In this document: one piece after another, positions 43,590-53,960 of the stretch | How positions within the stretch are numbered: position 1 is the stretch's first letter | Layout of the letters: the number at the start of each line of letters is the position of its first letter | DNA from: Hydnum rufescens UP504 | Taxonomy: Eukaryota > Basidiomycota > Agaricomycetes > Cantharellales > Hydnaceae | Length of the DNA stretch: 58,222 bases | Direction of reading: 5' to 3' | Assembly: GCA_014904985.1 (NCBI GenBank) | Contig: MU128913.1 | Location: forward strand, 331,883-390,104 | Program-made: the position numbers and the translations under genes | Notes under the pieces: generated by a model | What the model was told of the DNA's origin: nothing | What the model saw: only the letters and a program-made list of their open reading frames with translations | The model's database searches: none

Positions 43590-44470
43590 ATGGTACGTTG
43601 TCAGTGGTATCCGAACATTTGATGTCTGCTAGTACAATATTGGCAATGACGTACCCTGGCAGCCTGGTCTTTGGCCACCTTTAACTGACCCCCAGAACCC
43701 GACCCCAGTGGGTCTCCATCAACTGTGGGAGCAGGGGGGAATGTGTAAGGTCAGTATTAGAGTCTATGAGGATCCACCGACGAGTAAACCGCTGACGCAC
43801 CTATCGCAGTTGCCTGCCATCGTGTGGATTTTTGATGGGCACTTACTTCAATGGATTCTTCCTATGTTTTCGTGAAATCATTGCATTGGTCCGAACGAAT
43901 GGTCAATCGCGCATACTCTTCATAAGAGGACTACTGCCATACCTTCCATCTGAGCTCCCGCTTGCTGCGTCGCAAGCTGAATCATATGGTGTAAGTGATC
44001 GGTGTCCTATCGTATTCACCCCACCTACCACTTATTCAGCAGGCGTATGTGTTCTCCTGCCTTGGTGACAGCTGATGGCAAGAATACGTTTCGCGCGTCA
44101 GACCCGTCCGATATCTCGCCTCAAGAAGACTCACAGGGATGGGAGGAAGACATTCGGATATGGGGAAGAGAGGATTGTTGCGGTGGGGTTGGTGTTGGCT
44201 GGAAGGGAGGAGCTCGACTGGATTCGTTTTTATACGTCGGGGGACCTACGACCCTGGGTGGTCTTTTTGGAGGCTTGTGGCGTGGTATATGCGTTCGGCT
44301 GCAAGCATCCACACCCCCAAACCTCCGAGGTTCATACCTTGATGGTATAGTCTATCTAGATCGTTATGAATTGTGGCAATATTTAATAATTACATGAACG
44401 CCGAACATGAGGCAGGGTGCACAATTGTACAGCAGTGGTATGTTTTCCCTGACCCTAAGCAGAAGGTACA
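43590..44470 (-). pseudogene. B-family copy B3
   Basis: A minus-strand reading includes MSSSHPCESS and ISDGSDARN, with flanks GATTGTTGCGGTGGGGTTGG and ACGACCCTGGGTGGTC shared with the other B copies. Later exons are badly decayed (43.60-43.83 kb). It ends about 20 bp from the 3' end of dph7. An oppositely oriented B4 lies on the other side of dph7. Confidence 0.5.
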
Positions 44471-44488
44471 CTACGATTGCATAGAGTC

Positions 44489-45988
44489 TCAGCCCCGCCA
44501 TAGATGCATTGCATGATCGTAAAAGGAACAGCTAGCAATCAAAGTAGATTCGTCACCCACGGAACCCGATTTCCAGTCCACCCCATACGCCAAAGATGCG
44601 TGCTCATCGAATCGAGTAGTAATTGACCACTTATCATCCACCGGCTCTTCTTCAACCGAGCTCATCGCAATCACGCTGTCGTGGAGGCGAACGACTTTGA
44701 AGCCATCATGCATGCATGCGACCACAAGGTCTTCTTTCCGCTTGAGATTCGGGTGCCACTTGACACGCCATGCTCCACCTCCCACGTTGACTGATATCAA
44801 TGGGCGTAAGGGATAACGAATATCAAATATCCGCACGGAATCATCGTAGCTACTCGATCGAATAATAAAGAACGACGTTTTGGAGGGAAAAGTTTCACTT
44901 GGACTCACCTCCCAGCCGCTAAGAGATGTTCTACATGTGGGTGGCATTGGATCGTAGTCACTCCAGCGTCAAATCTGCAGTGCATTAGATGAGTAAGGGG
45001 CACGTTGGCCTGATGGTGGCTCACGACATGCTAGCCTTTTATTAATGAATATTGGTTGGCTGAATCCTTGGCGAATATCCCAGCCTTTCATCTTGCAATC
45101 ATCACCGCCTCTCTCACGAAAGTTTCAGGGGCTTGAACGATCAATCAAAGGGACTCATTACCAGAATATATGAGGTTTTCGTCGTAGTAATTCCATGCTG
45201 CGATCCAGGCTTCAAAGTCGTGGGCGGGCCACGATCCAAGGTGTTCCCACCCAGAAGGCGAAGGCGTTATCCTGGACAGCTGTCCGTCGGAACGCGAGAC
45301 AACAATAGATCCGAGCCTCGAAAAGCTCAAGTTCACGACGGGTGCAAATGAGATAGGAAAGAATCGCATACTGTTCGATGTGACGTCGATTCGACCAGTC
45401 TAGAGAAAGACACAATACTGATTCAGGAGCGCAGGTAACTTTCTGGTGGAGAGATAGCCTGGTCTGACGGGATGGCAGTTTGTAGCCGTACATACACGGA
45501 AGGCAACCCAATGAAAGTCGACATACCTCGATAGAGTCCAGCCGATGAACATCAACACACCCGGCAGCATCAGCGATCGCCAATAACGGACCATCATCAC
45601 AACGATGGTGGGACCTAAATATCGACGTCAATGGTCATTTAACGTATGCCAGACGAATGCACCATTTCATGTCTAGAATTGCGGGATATTCAATTCGTTG
45701 TAATTCCTTCCTGCTTCACGATTAGGTGGTTGAGCACAGCGACAAAAATACGCCTCACACTCCATCCTTTTGGGAGGAACATTTATATAGTAAACACCGG
45801 CCAAGTCTCTTGTGAGGTGCTGTACTGCCGATAGTGTCGTCAGATTGATCGAGGGGGGATAGAGGTTCCACCGCGGAAGGAGATGCCAATTGGTACGTCC
45901 CACAGACAAACAAGTCAGTATATCGAGTATCCGGACAGAATTCGACAGAGTCTGCGGAATACTCGGTATCTATATGCGCAACGGACAT
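44489..45988 (-). CDS. dph7: diphthamide biosynthesis protein 7 (WD40 diphthine methylesterase)
   Basis: Removes the methyl ester from diphthine on elongation factor 2, the step before amidation to diphthamide; a cytosolic WD40 propeller. The start at 45988 gives MSVAHIDTEYSADSVEFCP, then LFVCGTYQL and RLGRCLLYKC. Spliced exons follow: ELQRIEYPAILDMKW, LLAIADAAGCVDVHRL, SVLCLSLDWSNRR, SIVVSRSDGQL, HDFEAWIAAWN with LIYSGGDDCKMKGWDIRQG, then FDAGVTTIQCHPHVEHLLAA, YDDSVRIFDIRYPLRPLISV, GGGAWRVKWHP, VVACMHDGFKV, and HASLAYGVDWKSG to IASCSFYDHAMHLWRG at the stop. All are hallmark DPH7 blocks. I infer about 8 introns (for example 45711-45758 and 44853-44908). All preserve frame; one appears to use a GC donor near 45.03 kb. 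No internal stop was seen. It is the one clear housekeeping gene of the window, bracketed by inverted B copies. A fragment of its 3' end is duplicated at 13.84-14.07 kb. Confidence 0.93.
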
Positions 45989-46155
45989 TTCGTCCTACTC
46001 AAGCCCTTCTGAGAGTAACTCCTGTAGAGAGTCCGGACTTCCGTCGGGTGGCGAAGGACCTTAGCGAGTCAAGGAGCTTTGGTGGGAGGCTAGCGATTTG
46101 TTTATGTGATGGGTACAGCGGCTACAGCCCACCTATGATAACGACGGAGACTGCC

Positions 46156-46173
46156 CTTGATCACGTGATCAAG
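46156..46173. promoter_or_regulatory. 18-bp perfect palindrome with CACGTG core
   Basis: CTTGATCACGTGATCAAG is its own reverse complement and centres on an E-box (CACGTG), the site bound by bHLH factors. It lies about 170 bp upstream of the dph7 start and about 40 bp upstream of a plus-strand ATG, within what looks like a divergent promoter. Function is inferred only. Confidence 0.5.
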
Positions 46174-46213
46174 ATGCACCCAACCTATTATTCTCAGTCC
46201 AGGCACCGACAAG

Positions 46214-46280
46214 ATGGCCTCAAAATCCAACACACTCCGCGTCTCGATGGGAGAGCGGCTCACCAGTTTTGCGGCCGTGT
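46214..46280 (+). CDS. possible first exon of a truncated divergent gene
   Basis: ATG at 46214 reads MASKSNTLRVSMGERLTSFA and reaches a donor-like GTAAAT near 46278. No matching downstream exon is recognisable before the B4 repeat starts at about 46.94 kb. It may be the 5' end of the original neighbour of dph7, cut off when the duplicated units inserted. The product is unknown. Confidence 0.3.
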
Positions 46281-46940
46281 AAATGGGAGATTTAACTATT
46301 CACGTGCCTTCCGATCCCCCTCAATTTTACGCTGATTTCAACCTTCGTACCCACATCCAAACGGAATGTGTACTATTTGGTGCGTCGCAAAACTTTATGG
46401 GCATCGCTTGCGCTTAATAATGGAGATAGGCTCCAAGCCCTAGTTTACTAGACCGCCGGATGACTCCAAAGTTATTCGGCCGATTAATAATTTTACATGT
46501 CGCAGTCCGGTGTGCTTGTTACTCCGCCGGAAATCTTGCGCTGCTTCAAGGGACCGTGCTTTGTCGCCTTGCGTGGCATGATGTAGTAGGATGTAATACG
46601 TCCGATTTTGAACTATCGTTCTCGTCATCCGTCAACGAGGACGGACTGGATAGCCTGAGTATTTGATTATCGTGCCTCTATTCCCACTCCCATTCCAATG
46701 GCTCATGGTCACCACGCCCCATACCCACTGTCGCCGTCTTCAGGTACGACGGATGTCACTGACATTGAGGGGAGGCAAAAGCTTCCGAAGTCATACTGTT
46801 CTAGGGGCACGCAGCCTTCTGTCGACACCTCCGGAATGCCGAAGGCGCGCTTCCTTGGCATTTGTCAAATTATTACTGTAATAATACGTACGTGCGTGTT
46901 CATCTAGATCACACCTGTCCCATAAATAGAGACCGTGCTA
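46280..46940. other. no gene recognised
   Basis: Short frames only. It could contain decayed exons of the gene starting at 46214. It includes the word CTCATGGTCACCACGCCCCA near 46.70 kb but no recognisable motif or repeat. Confidence 0.4.
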
Positions 46941-47870
46941 CTGACCCAACAAAATAAGGGTCAGGGGTAAAATGCCACAATATAGTTGTGGCCCCTGCCT
47001 CGTGTTCACTCTAAAAAGTTGCCACAATTCTCATCTACCCGAATAGGCCGGATCATCGAGATCTGACCACTGAAGGCTTCGGGGCGTGGATGCTTGTAAA
47101 CAAAGGGCGTATACCACGCACCAAAGCCTTCGAAAAAACCTGCCAGGGTAGCAGACCCTTGGAAATGAAAGGCGCATAAAAAGAGATGAACTTGAGCTCT
47201 CTCTTTCTCACCAACTCGAACTTCGCCCCGACAGGCCTCTCTCTTCCGTATTTGAATCTCCTCTACGATGTCGTCTTCCTCTGCTCCTTGTGAGCGTCCT
47301 AGGGCCTCGATATCCGACGGGTCTGACGTCAAAACCCTGCCCTTAGCGCCGACCGTCATTGCGGCTGGGAGTCATACCCGCCTCTTAAACAATGTGTAGG
47401 TGGGATATCCTGAATCCGATAGGGCACCTGTGACTTACAGCAGACAATGCTCAGCTTGCAAAGTAACAAGCAAGACCTCAGATGGAAGGTATGCTCATCA
47501 TGTTCTTACCGAAAATATGTGCTCTTGAGCGTCCACCCTGATCCATGCAATGATTTCATGCAAATATAGGAAGAGCTCATTGAAGTCAGCCACAAACCGC
47601 AGTCCATTTATTGGAACGTGACTGCCGTAGGTCCGTCAGCACTTAGTATTCAGTGGGAGTACATACAACATAGTACTGACCTTACACATTTTTCTCTCCT
47701 GACACAGTTGATGGGGACCCGATGGGATCTGGATCCGCCCCCAAGCTGAGGGTGGCCAAAGACCGGGCCGCGAGAGTATGTGGGATATGTATTGGGTGTT
47801 GGACTACACTGACAATGCACCATTCTGCAGGAAACACTCATACTCCTAGGAAAAATAGAGGGTCAGTTGG
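46940..47870 (+). CDS. B-family hypothetical small protein, copy B4
   Basis: A plus-strand reading begins MSSSSAPCERPRASISDGSD at about 47266 and is followed by the exon LQSNKQDLRWK. Next come EELIEVSHKPQSIYW and VDGDPMGSGSAPKLRVAKDR, with short introns between them. This is the best-conserved exon series of the family next to B5, and the ends match B2, B3 and B5. The 5' flank contains the TATA-less GCATAAAAAGAG region and a long CAAAGCCTTCG inverted word. Its function is unknown and the protein is small and hydrophilic. The antisense 117-codon frame at 47006-47359 is considered a shadow. Confidence 0.45.
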
Positions 47871-48199
47871 ATTATCTTCCATTCTTGTTACACCCTTCCA
47901 TTCCAATCCTAAATAAAAACTCGTGTCAACAATTTAGAAAGGAGTGGAACTGACCTCTCTTTCTCCTAACGCCGCATCCGATCCCCCAATACATTTTCAG
48001 AATAGGGAGACATGGATAGGATAGAAGGCAACACACACTATCCTTCATTTATCTGTTCCGTGACCGACGGATTTCCTCGAGGTCCGAAATTGAATTTGTT
48101 CGAGTACCGGACGTTGCTGCCGGAGATAGCACCCGTATTTCCAACAAGCTGGGATTTCCATTGAACCCTCCAGCAGATGGTTCAATTGGGAAGTATCTC

Positions 48200-49680
48200 A
48201 ACGGCAAAAACCCTGGTCACACCTTGATACGCCCGCCATGGCATGAGACGTTGGGGATGATTCAGTTCTGATCCAGGCACTATATTCGCGGGAGAAGAGA
48301 GCAAGCCCTAGACCCATGAGACTGGACGCATGCCGCGGCCTCGAGATACATTCAGGAGGGAGCCCTGGTCCCTTTGGATGGACGTGAATGACGAGTCCGT
48401 TCTCCTGAGGCCCCAGTACAGATCGTGCCTCCTGGTTCCACGTAATGACGTTACGAAGGCGTCGAAGCCTCACTCCATGAATAGGCTGAGTTTGCCTTAA
48501 TCGATTGGATATTTCCGCCCATAATCCATGGAAATATTCGATCTGAACATGAACGTGGCGTCCCCCGAAGCCCAGTACAGGACGTCGAATCAGGGGAAGG
48601 GTTGTGCAGAAACAACGAGGTCAGAGAAGGGAACGAGAGTTACGGTGGGGATTGTCGATTAGGCTCGAGATAGATTTAGCGGTGTATCTAGACAATAGAA
48701 ATAGGGGGCTGGGCCATGATCTGATGAAGAGCTCTCAGAAGGAGCACTCAGAGCGTTCGAGAGCGCAGGAGGCGGGGGGATGGATAAAAGCCCAGGGAAG
48801 GGATGTTTTTCAAAAGTATGCGTATTTAAACGACACGTTCGGGCTGCTCCAATTTTGCTGGGGAAGAACAAATTTCCAGGGAGTACGATCGTGCGAAGGT
48901 ATGGATGCAATCGCGAGATTCACAAATGCCGAAATCACGAAGCAATAAAGTGAGCGGGAGATGTATATCGGGAGGATCAGGATGAACACTAGGATGCGGA
49001 AAATGGTTTCGATTTCATGCAGTAGAATTAAAGCCATTCAGTCCTATGACCAAGTCCCAAGCATCAACGGGGATCTTGTTGATATTTGGGTCATAACTAC
49101 AGTAGAGTTTATACCGAGCTCTACATCGATCTTCCAACGGAAGACAATACGAGATAGGTATGGGAGTACCAAGCCATCGAGAAGTTGGATGAGCATAAGA
49201 AACCCGCTAGGGACGATGGTGACCGGGCGGAACCGGCCGAGACGATTTGCCGATATCCCCCGACATCGGGGACAAAAACAACCCACCACTGCCACCATGC
49301 TCTCGAGACGGCTCTGGCAACCAGGTTCTAGCTACGCAGCCTGGCATTTCAGGTCGCAGTAACTTAGTGATTTCCGTTGCATTTCGGTTACGGCAAATGT
49401 CGAATCCGTGCGTTCCATTAGGCCCCGTGTACAAACAACCCCCTGCAGATAACAATGGATTGTTCTATATTTCGATGTGGAAGGGATCCAGAGAGAACGG
49501 GTGTCGGCAACAGACTACCTGGACCAGTTACGACAACCATACCGAGGATAATTACAGTAGCCAAAATTGCGGCGACCCCGTGGGGTTTCGGCAGCCAAAT
49601 TCATGGCAACCCACTGGGTTGCTGGTTATCGCCGCAATCACCCGAGAATTGACATACGAAGCCATGTCACTGAACTGAGC
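48200..49680 (-). CDS. A-family putative membrane protein, copy A3
   Basis: This is the least broken A copy. Minus-strand exons read GVAAILATVIILGMVVVTGP, GCLYTGPNGTHGFDICRNRN, VELGINSTVVMTQ and IETIFRILVFILILPIYISR. A hydrophilic, Pro/Ser-rich tail follows (SIPPPPALSNALSAPSESSS). At least two membrane helices are evident. Related blocks occur in A5 (IADTGVNSATIMIATAQQSS) and A4. Layout (helix, Cys-containing loop, helix, hydrophilic C-tail) recalls the DUF6533/DUF6534 class of fungal multi-spanning proteins, but I could not place it in either. A stop between the 49.04 and 49.03 kb frames could be an intron edge. Confidence 0.4.
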
Positions 49681-49999
49681 GCCATGGTGAGGTATATGCC
49701 GTAGAGTGGGGGAGCCTCAGGGCGGTGTAGAGTACGCTCTTTTGGCCCAGAATTCTTTATCTCTGACACTTGCGATATCACGATACCGCAGCCTAGGCAG
49801 CGAAATTCTGCTGCTTCTTCAGGCCCGAATCCATCGAATCTAGGTTTTTTGTTCGCGAACGTTAACGTATCAGGGCATCTTCTAGAGCGGGTGTTTTCTT
49901 GTGCTGTTCCGCACTTCTATGAAATCGGCAGTAATAGTATTTTAGGTCATATTGTAACTCGTGAAGATGCAATGCTACGATTGTCTACATAATGCTGCC

Positions 50000-50006
50000 T
50001 ATATAA
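50000..50006 (+). promoter_or_regulatory. TATA box of the GMC oxidoreductase gene
   Basis: TATATAA lies about 77 bp upstream of the ATG at 50083, followed by a C/T-rich stretch (CTCTCCTTCCTATTCCTCCC) typical of fungal transcription starts. The rest of 49.68-50.08 kb shows nothing else recognisable. Confidence 0.55.
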
Positions 50007-50082
50007 CAACCACTCGACTCTCCTTCCTATTCCTCCCCCAATATCGGCGTCTTCTCCCGTCTCATTCTTGGTGCGATACCCA

Positions 50083-52763
50083 ATGGTTGCCTCTCCTCTT
50101 CTTGAGTCTCTTGAGTATGACTACATAGGTAGGCGTGTGTCTTGAAGGTCATACATTTCTCGCTGATCCTTTGGCCGCGTAGTCGTTGGTGGTATGATTT
50201 CTGGACAGACTTCAGTGGTCTACTGAGAGCTTACCTATACTCACGTTATATTCAGGTGGCACATCAGGCCCTGTTCGTACTTCTCGTTTTTTTCCTGTGG
50301 TCCCTCCTCAGTGCTTCCTGAAAAGACTAGGTCGCTGCACGTCGATTGGCCGAGGGCGAACCCAATGCGCAGGTTCTACTTATCGAAGCTGGCCCTGGGT
50401 CAGTCAATCCAACACACGCTTCCCTGCTAGAATCTCAGATCCCATGTTGCGCTTACAGAAATATGGACCTTGTCAACTCTCACATGCCTATGGCATGGCA
50501 GAAATTTCACTTCACTGTGCGTTTAGATATTCTTGGTTCTGATTGGTTCCTCAACTGTGTGAAATATCAGGAGCATGATTGGAACTATGATAGCGAGGTA
50601 TATTCCTTTTGCGTCTGCGAACATCCCCCGCGAACCATCTTCCCCGTCCGCTCTAGCCCCAGAAGCACGCCAACAACCGTGTCATTCATCTTCCTCGAGG
50701 AAAGTTCCTTAGCGGGTGCAGGTAATGGTTTCTTCAGGTTCATTATATTTACCGCGACTTGACTTTCTGTCTGTAGCGGGCTTAATGGAACTATTATAAC
50801 CAGAGGATGCAAGGCAGACTACGATGAATGGGAAGCCCTTGGGAACCCTGGCTGGTCTTGGAATGACGTTCTCCCCCTATTCAAGAAGGTGGCCGCCTGT
50901 CTTCCCCATGAAACCTATCCACACTCTGACGCAATTCATTACAGTCCGAGAGATTCATCCCAACTGAGGGTTTTGGTGCAGCTACCGAGTATCATGGCAC
51001 TAATGGAGAACTCGTGACAACTGTCCACCCTCAGGCTCCCATCAGCGATGCTATCCTCGATTCCTACATAAATAAGGGAATTTCTTACCGACCGGATATG
51101 TTTGTTCAAGGTGAGGGCGAGGGCGTGGGACATGTTACAAGGACTGTTCACGACGGAGTTCGCACGAGTGGGTAAGTATACTCCGACTTCGCCAGTCCGA
51201 TGGGTTTAGTCTTACTGCTGTGTGTGCACAGAGCCGACTTCGTGAACAAGAATCCTCCCGCAAATCTCTACGTTCTTCTCGAGACGACCGTCTTACGGGT
51301 GGTTTTGGAGTCTCTTCCTGATTCGGAGTCCACTGATTCTTCAAAATATCGGGCTGTAGCGGTCGAAGCCGAGAGCACATCGAAGCAGATGGTGACGCTG
51401 TGAAACTGATTACCCTCCGTGCGAAGAAGGAAATAATAATCTCCGCTGGAGCGTACAATTCTCCCTGCATCCTCATGCACAGTGGCATTGGTCCTAAAGA
51501 TCATCTCGAGGAGTGTGGCATCGACGTCAAGGTCGATCTCAAATCGGTTGGGCAGAATTTGTCTGATCATCCCAGTGTCTTTCAATTCTATCTGCTCAAG
51601 TCAAAGATGACGTAGGTTTCCGTCTGAATTCTTTGGGTTTGGATGAGAAATGTGGATGATTGCGTGCTCAGGTACGACCATCTCATCTACCCCCCTGGTG
51701 CGATGGATTCTACGCTGAAGGAGTGGCTTGAGAGCAAGGTCCGTCTTTCTCGGATCAATAACATATCTTCTCTGATATCTTCATTCCGTCATCTGTCTCG
51801 TCATAGTCCGGGATTTTGGGACGTTTCCCCTTTGGTCCATTTGTGTTCTTGGTTCTTCTTGATTCATTTAAATGGATAAATCCCCTGTTATCTGATGTCC
51901 ATTGCTTAGAGATTGGACAAGCTGATGGAAGACAAGCCCGAATGGAAAGCTGCCAAAGAGAAGAACCCCGAAAAAGACCCAATGGGACAGCTACCAGGCC
52001 AACCACATGTCGAATATTTCTCAACAGAACTATATGGTGGAGGTCCTCAACACTCCGATCTTCCTATCAAGGGAGTGAGTCATGTGTATTCTTACAACAG
52101 GCTACATCTTGTGACGCTTTCTCCTGATCTCCCACGGCCCACCGGCCTTTTCAGGAAAGTTGCTTTGCCGTGATCACTATGCTTTGTGGGACCCAATCGC
52201 GTGGTTCAATTCGTCTCAATGCCTCCGATCCGCATGTCAAACCCAAGATCGATCACAACTATCTGGCAAATGAACTCGACGTAGCTGTTCTAGCCGAAGG
52301 CTGCCGCTACGTGAATGAAATTGTCACCGAAGGCGCGGGGACACGAGAGCATATCGCGGGTCCATGGCCTACGACCCGCGCTCATCCAAATGGGGACAAG
52401 CAATGGAAGGAATATGTAAGGCAACAAGCAGGAACTTGTTACCACCCTGCGAGTACATGTAAGATGGGACCCGATGAGGACGAGGAGGCCGTAGTTGATC
52501 CTAGACTCCGAGTGAGAGGCGTCAAAAGCTTACGCGTTGCTGGTGCGTTCCTCTGTTTTCGTTCGGGCGAATTTCCGTCTCTCCCTCCGTGTTGAATCTT
52601 GCCATGTCTGACGAGGATAACTGACGTGATGGAACCTTACTACTCGGGTCTAGATATATCCATTATGCCGAAGCTAAATAACGGACATCCTCAAGCTCCA
52701 GCATACATGATTGGCGAGAAAGCTGCTCAACTCATTCTGGAAGACAACCGCATCATCGGGTAA
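50083..52763 (+). CDS. GMC-family FAD oxidoreductase, one frame break
   Basis: Flavin-dependent alcohol/aryl-alcohol oxidase or dehydrogenase family; substrate not predictable. The start at 50083 gives [15 protein letters not shown]; splicing yields the dinucleotide-binding motif DYIVVGGGTSG, then [20 protein letters not shown]. Other signatures are [56 protein letters not shown] with IGPKDHL, and [17 protein letters not shown]. The active-site pair is seen as [15 protein letters not shown] and [17 protein letters not shown], both with His. The stop is at 52761-52763. About ten introns of 50-80 bp are needed. No secretion signal is apparent, so it may be intracellular. Near 51.37-51.40 kb the frame must shift by one base (VAVEAEST to EADGDAVKL) with no plausible intron; this is either a sequencing error or a disabling mutation. 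It lies between A3 and A4. Confidence 0.88.
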
Positions 52764-53029
52764 TCAGTGGCAATCCGTCGGGGACTTCTGTTTCGTTCTC
52801 GAAGGACTTGTCCGTACCATACATCCCTCACTTCTCTTTCATATTCTCGTTTTAACCGAGGGATCACATTCACATAACCCCTTGGTGGATTTCATTGTAC
52901 AAATATCGCCTGGAATGTCCGGCTTTAACTCTATAAAAAAAAGTCATCCAGGATTAAGTTTGGCGTGGGAAGAGACCACAGGAGAACGGAGGCAGGCTGA
53001 AGATAACTGCGATTTGGATTGCACGGTCA

Positions 53030-53960
53030 AGAGCAGATCGCACTGTCCGGGCTAACAGTGACACCGCGAAGGCAGCGAAGTGTCCATGATATGCTAATGC
53101 TACGCTGAATGTGTGAGAACCAATGCAGGGATATCGCGCCAAGTACGGTAATTCCTGGATGCGCAGGCCACTGGCCAAAATGCTCGAGGTGCCGGAATAA
53201 GACGAAAGCAGTGGGCGAAGACGGCCAAGCCATAGGATGGACCAAGGGTGGTCGTGAAGGCACATTTCATGGCCTGGACACATCCTTGTAATAATAGAAC
53301 AGCCAGTTCACGGTCTAAACAAGAACTCTATCTGCAAGTTAGGATCGATAGACAGAAAAAGGCGGCAGGCCACAGGAGGATAGACTAGAGGGTTCTTGGA
53401 AAGAGTTACTATATCGCTCGAGACCACAGGGGGCGCAGATGAACCGAAGTCTACCGAAGTGATATTTTCAGACGTCTTCGTTATATCCATGTACACACGT
53501 CACATCGACGTACGCTCCCAGTAGCTGGGGCAGAATGAACTCTTGGACCCGACCCATTGTGGGCGCTGAAGGAATCTGATGAGTACGAAGACATACACAC
53601 AATGACAAAGTGAGCGACCAACCAAACCAGAAAACGAGACAAGAATAGATCGGGAATCAGAAGATGCGGAATATGATTTTGACTCCAAGTCTCAAGCAAG
53701 TAGGGGACTGTCTTGATCTTTAAGCCGAAACCAACGTGATTGAAGCAGAATTTATTCCGAGTATCTGCCTTGATGCGGGAAGTCATGGACGCAGGGATTG
53801 AAGACATGGACGAAAGCATTGCTGCATGAATGGGCGGAGCTCGCCGAGACGTTGCTTCCGTGCTGCAAGGCCACGTGAAGACCTCGGCTGGATATTTTCT
53901 CTGCAGGAGATCCTCGCGTTTCCTTTTTTTTACCCTTTTGGTTTTATGACACACCGCTAA
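53030..53960 (-). pseudogene. A-family copy A4
   Basis: A minus-strand reading includes a hydrophobic segment (LVGRSLCHCVYVFVLIRFLQ), then MDITKTSENITSVDFGSSAP with PPVVSSDIVTLS, then LRPLLSSYSGTSSILASGL. It aligns with A5 (MDIKVYKYETDTVENIPSLD, ASNILDSGSVDR). Frames change several times, so it is a relic. It lies directly left of the right inverted-repeat arm, while A2 lies directly right of the left arm, as expected for an inverted duplication. Confidence 0.5.

Noticed and set aside
48604..48948. 114-codon plus-strand open frame
   Set aside because: It overlaps A3 on the opposite strand, and the minus-strand reading is shared with the other A copies.
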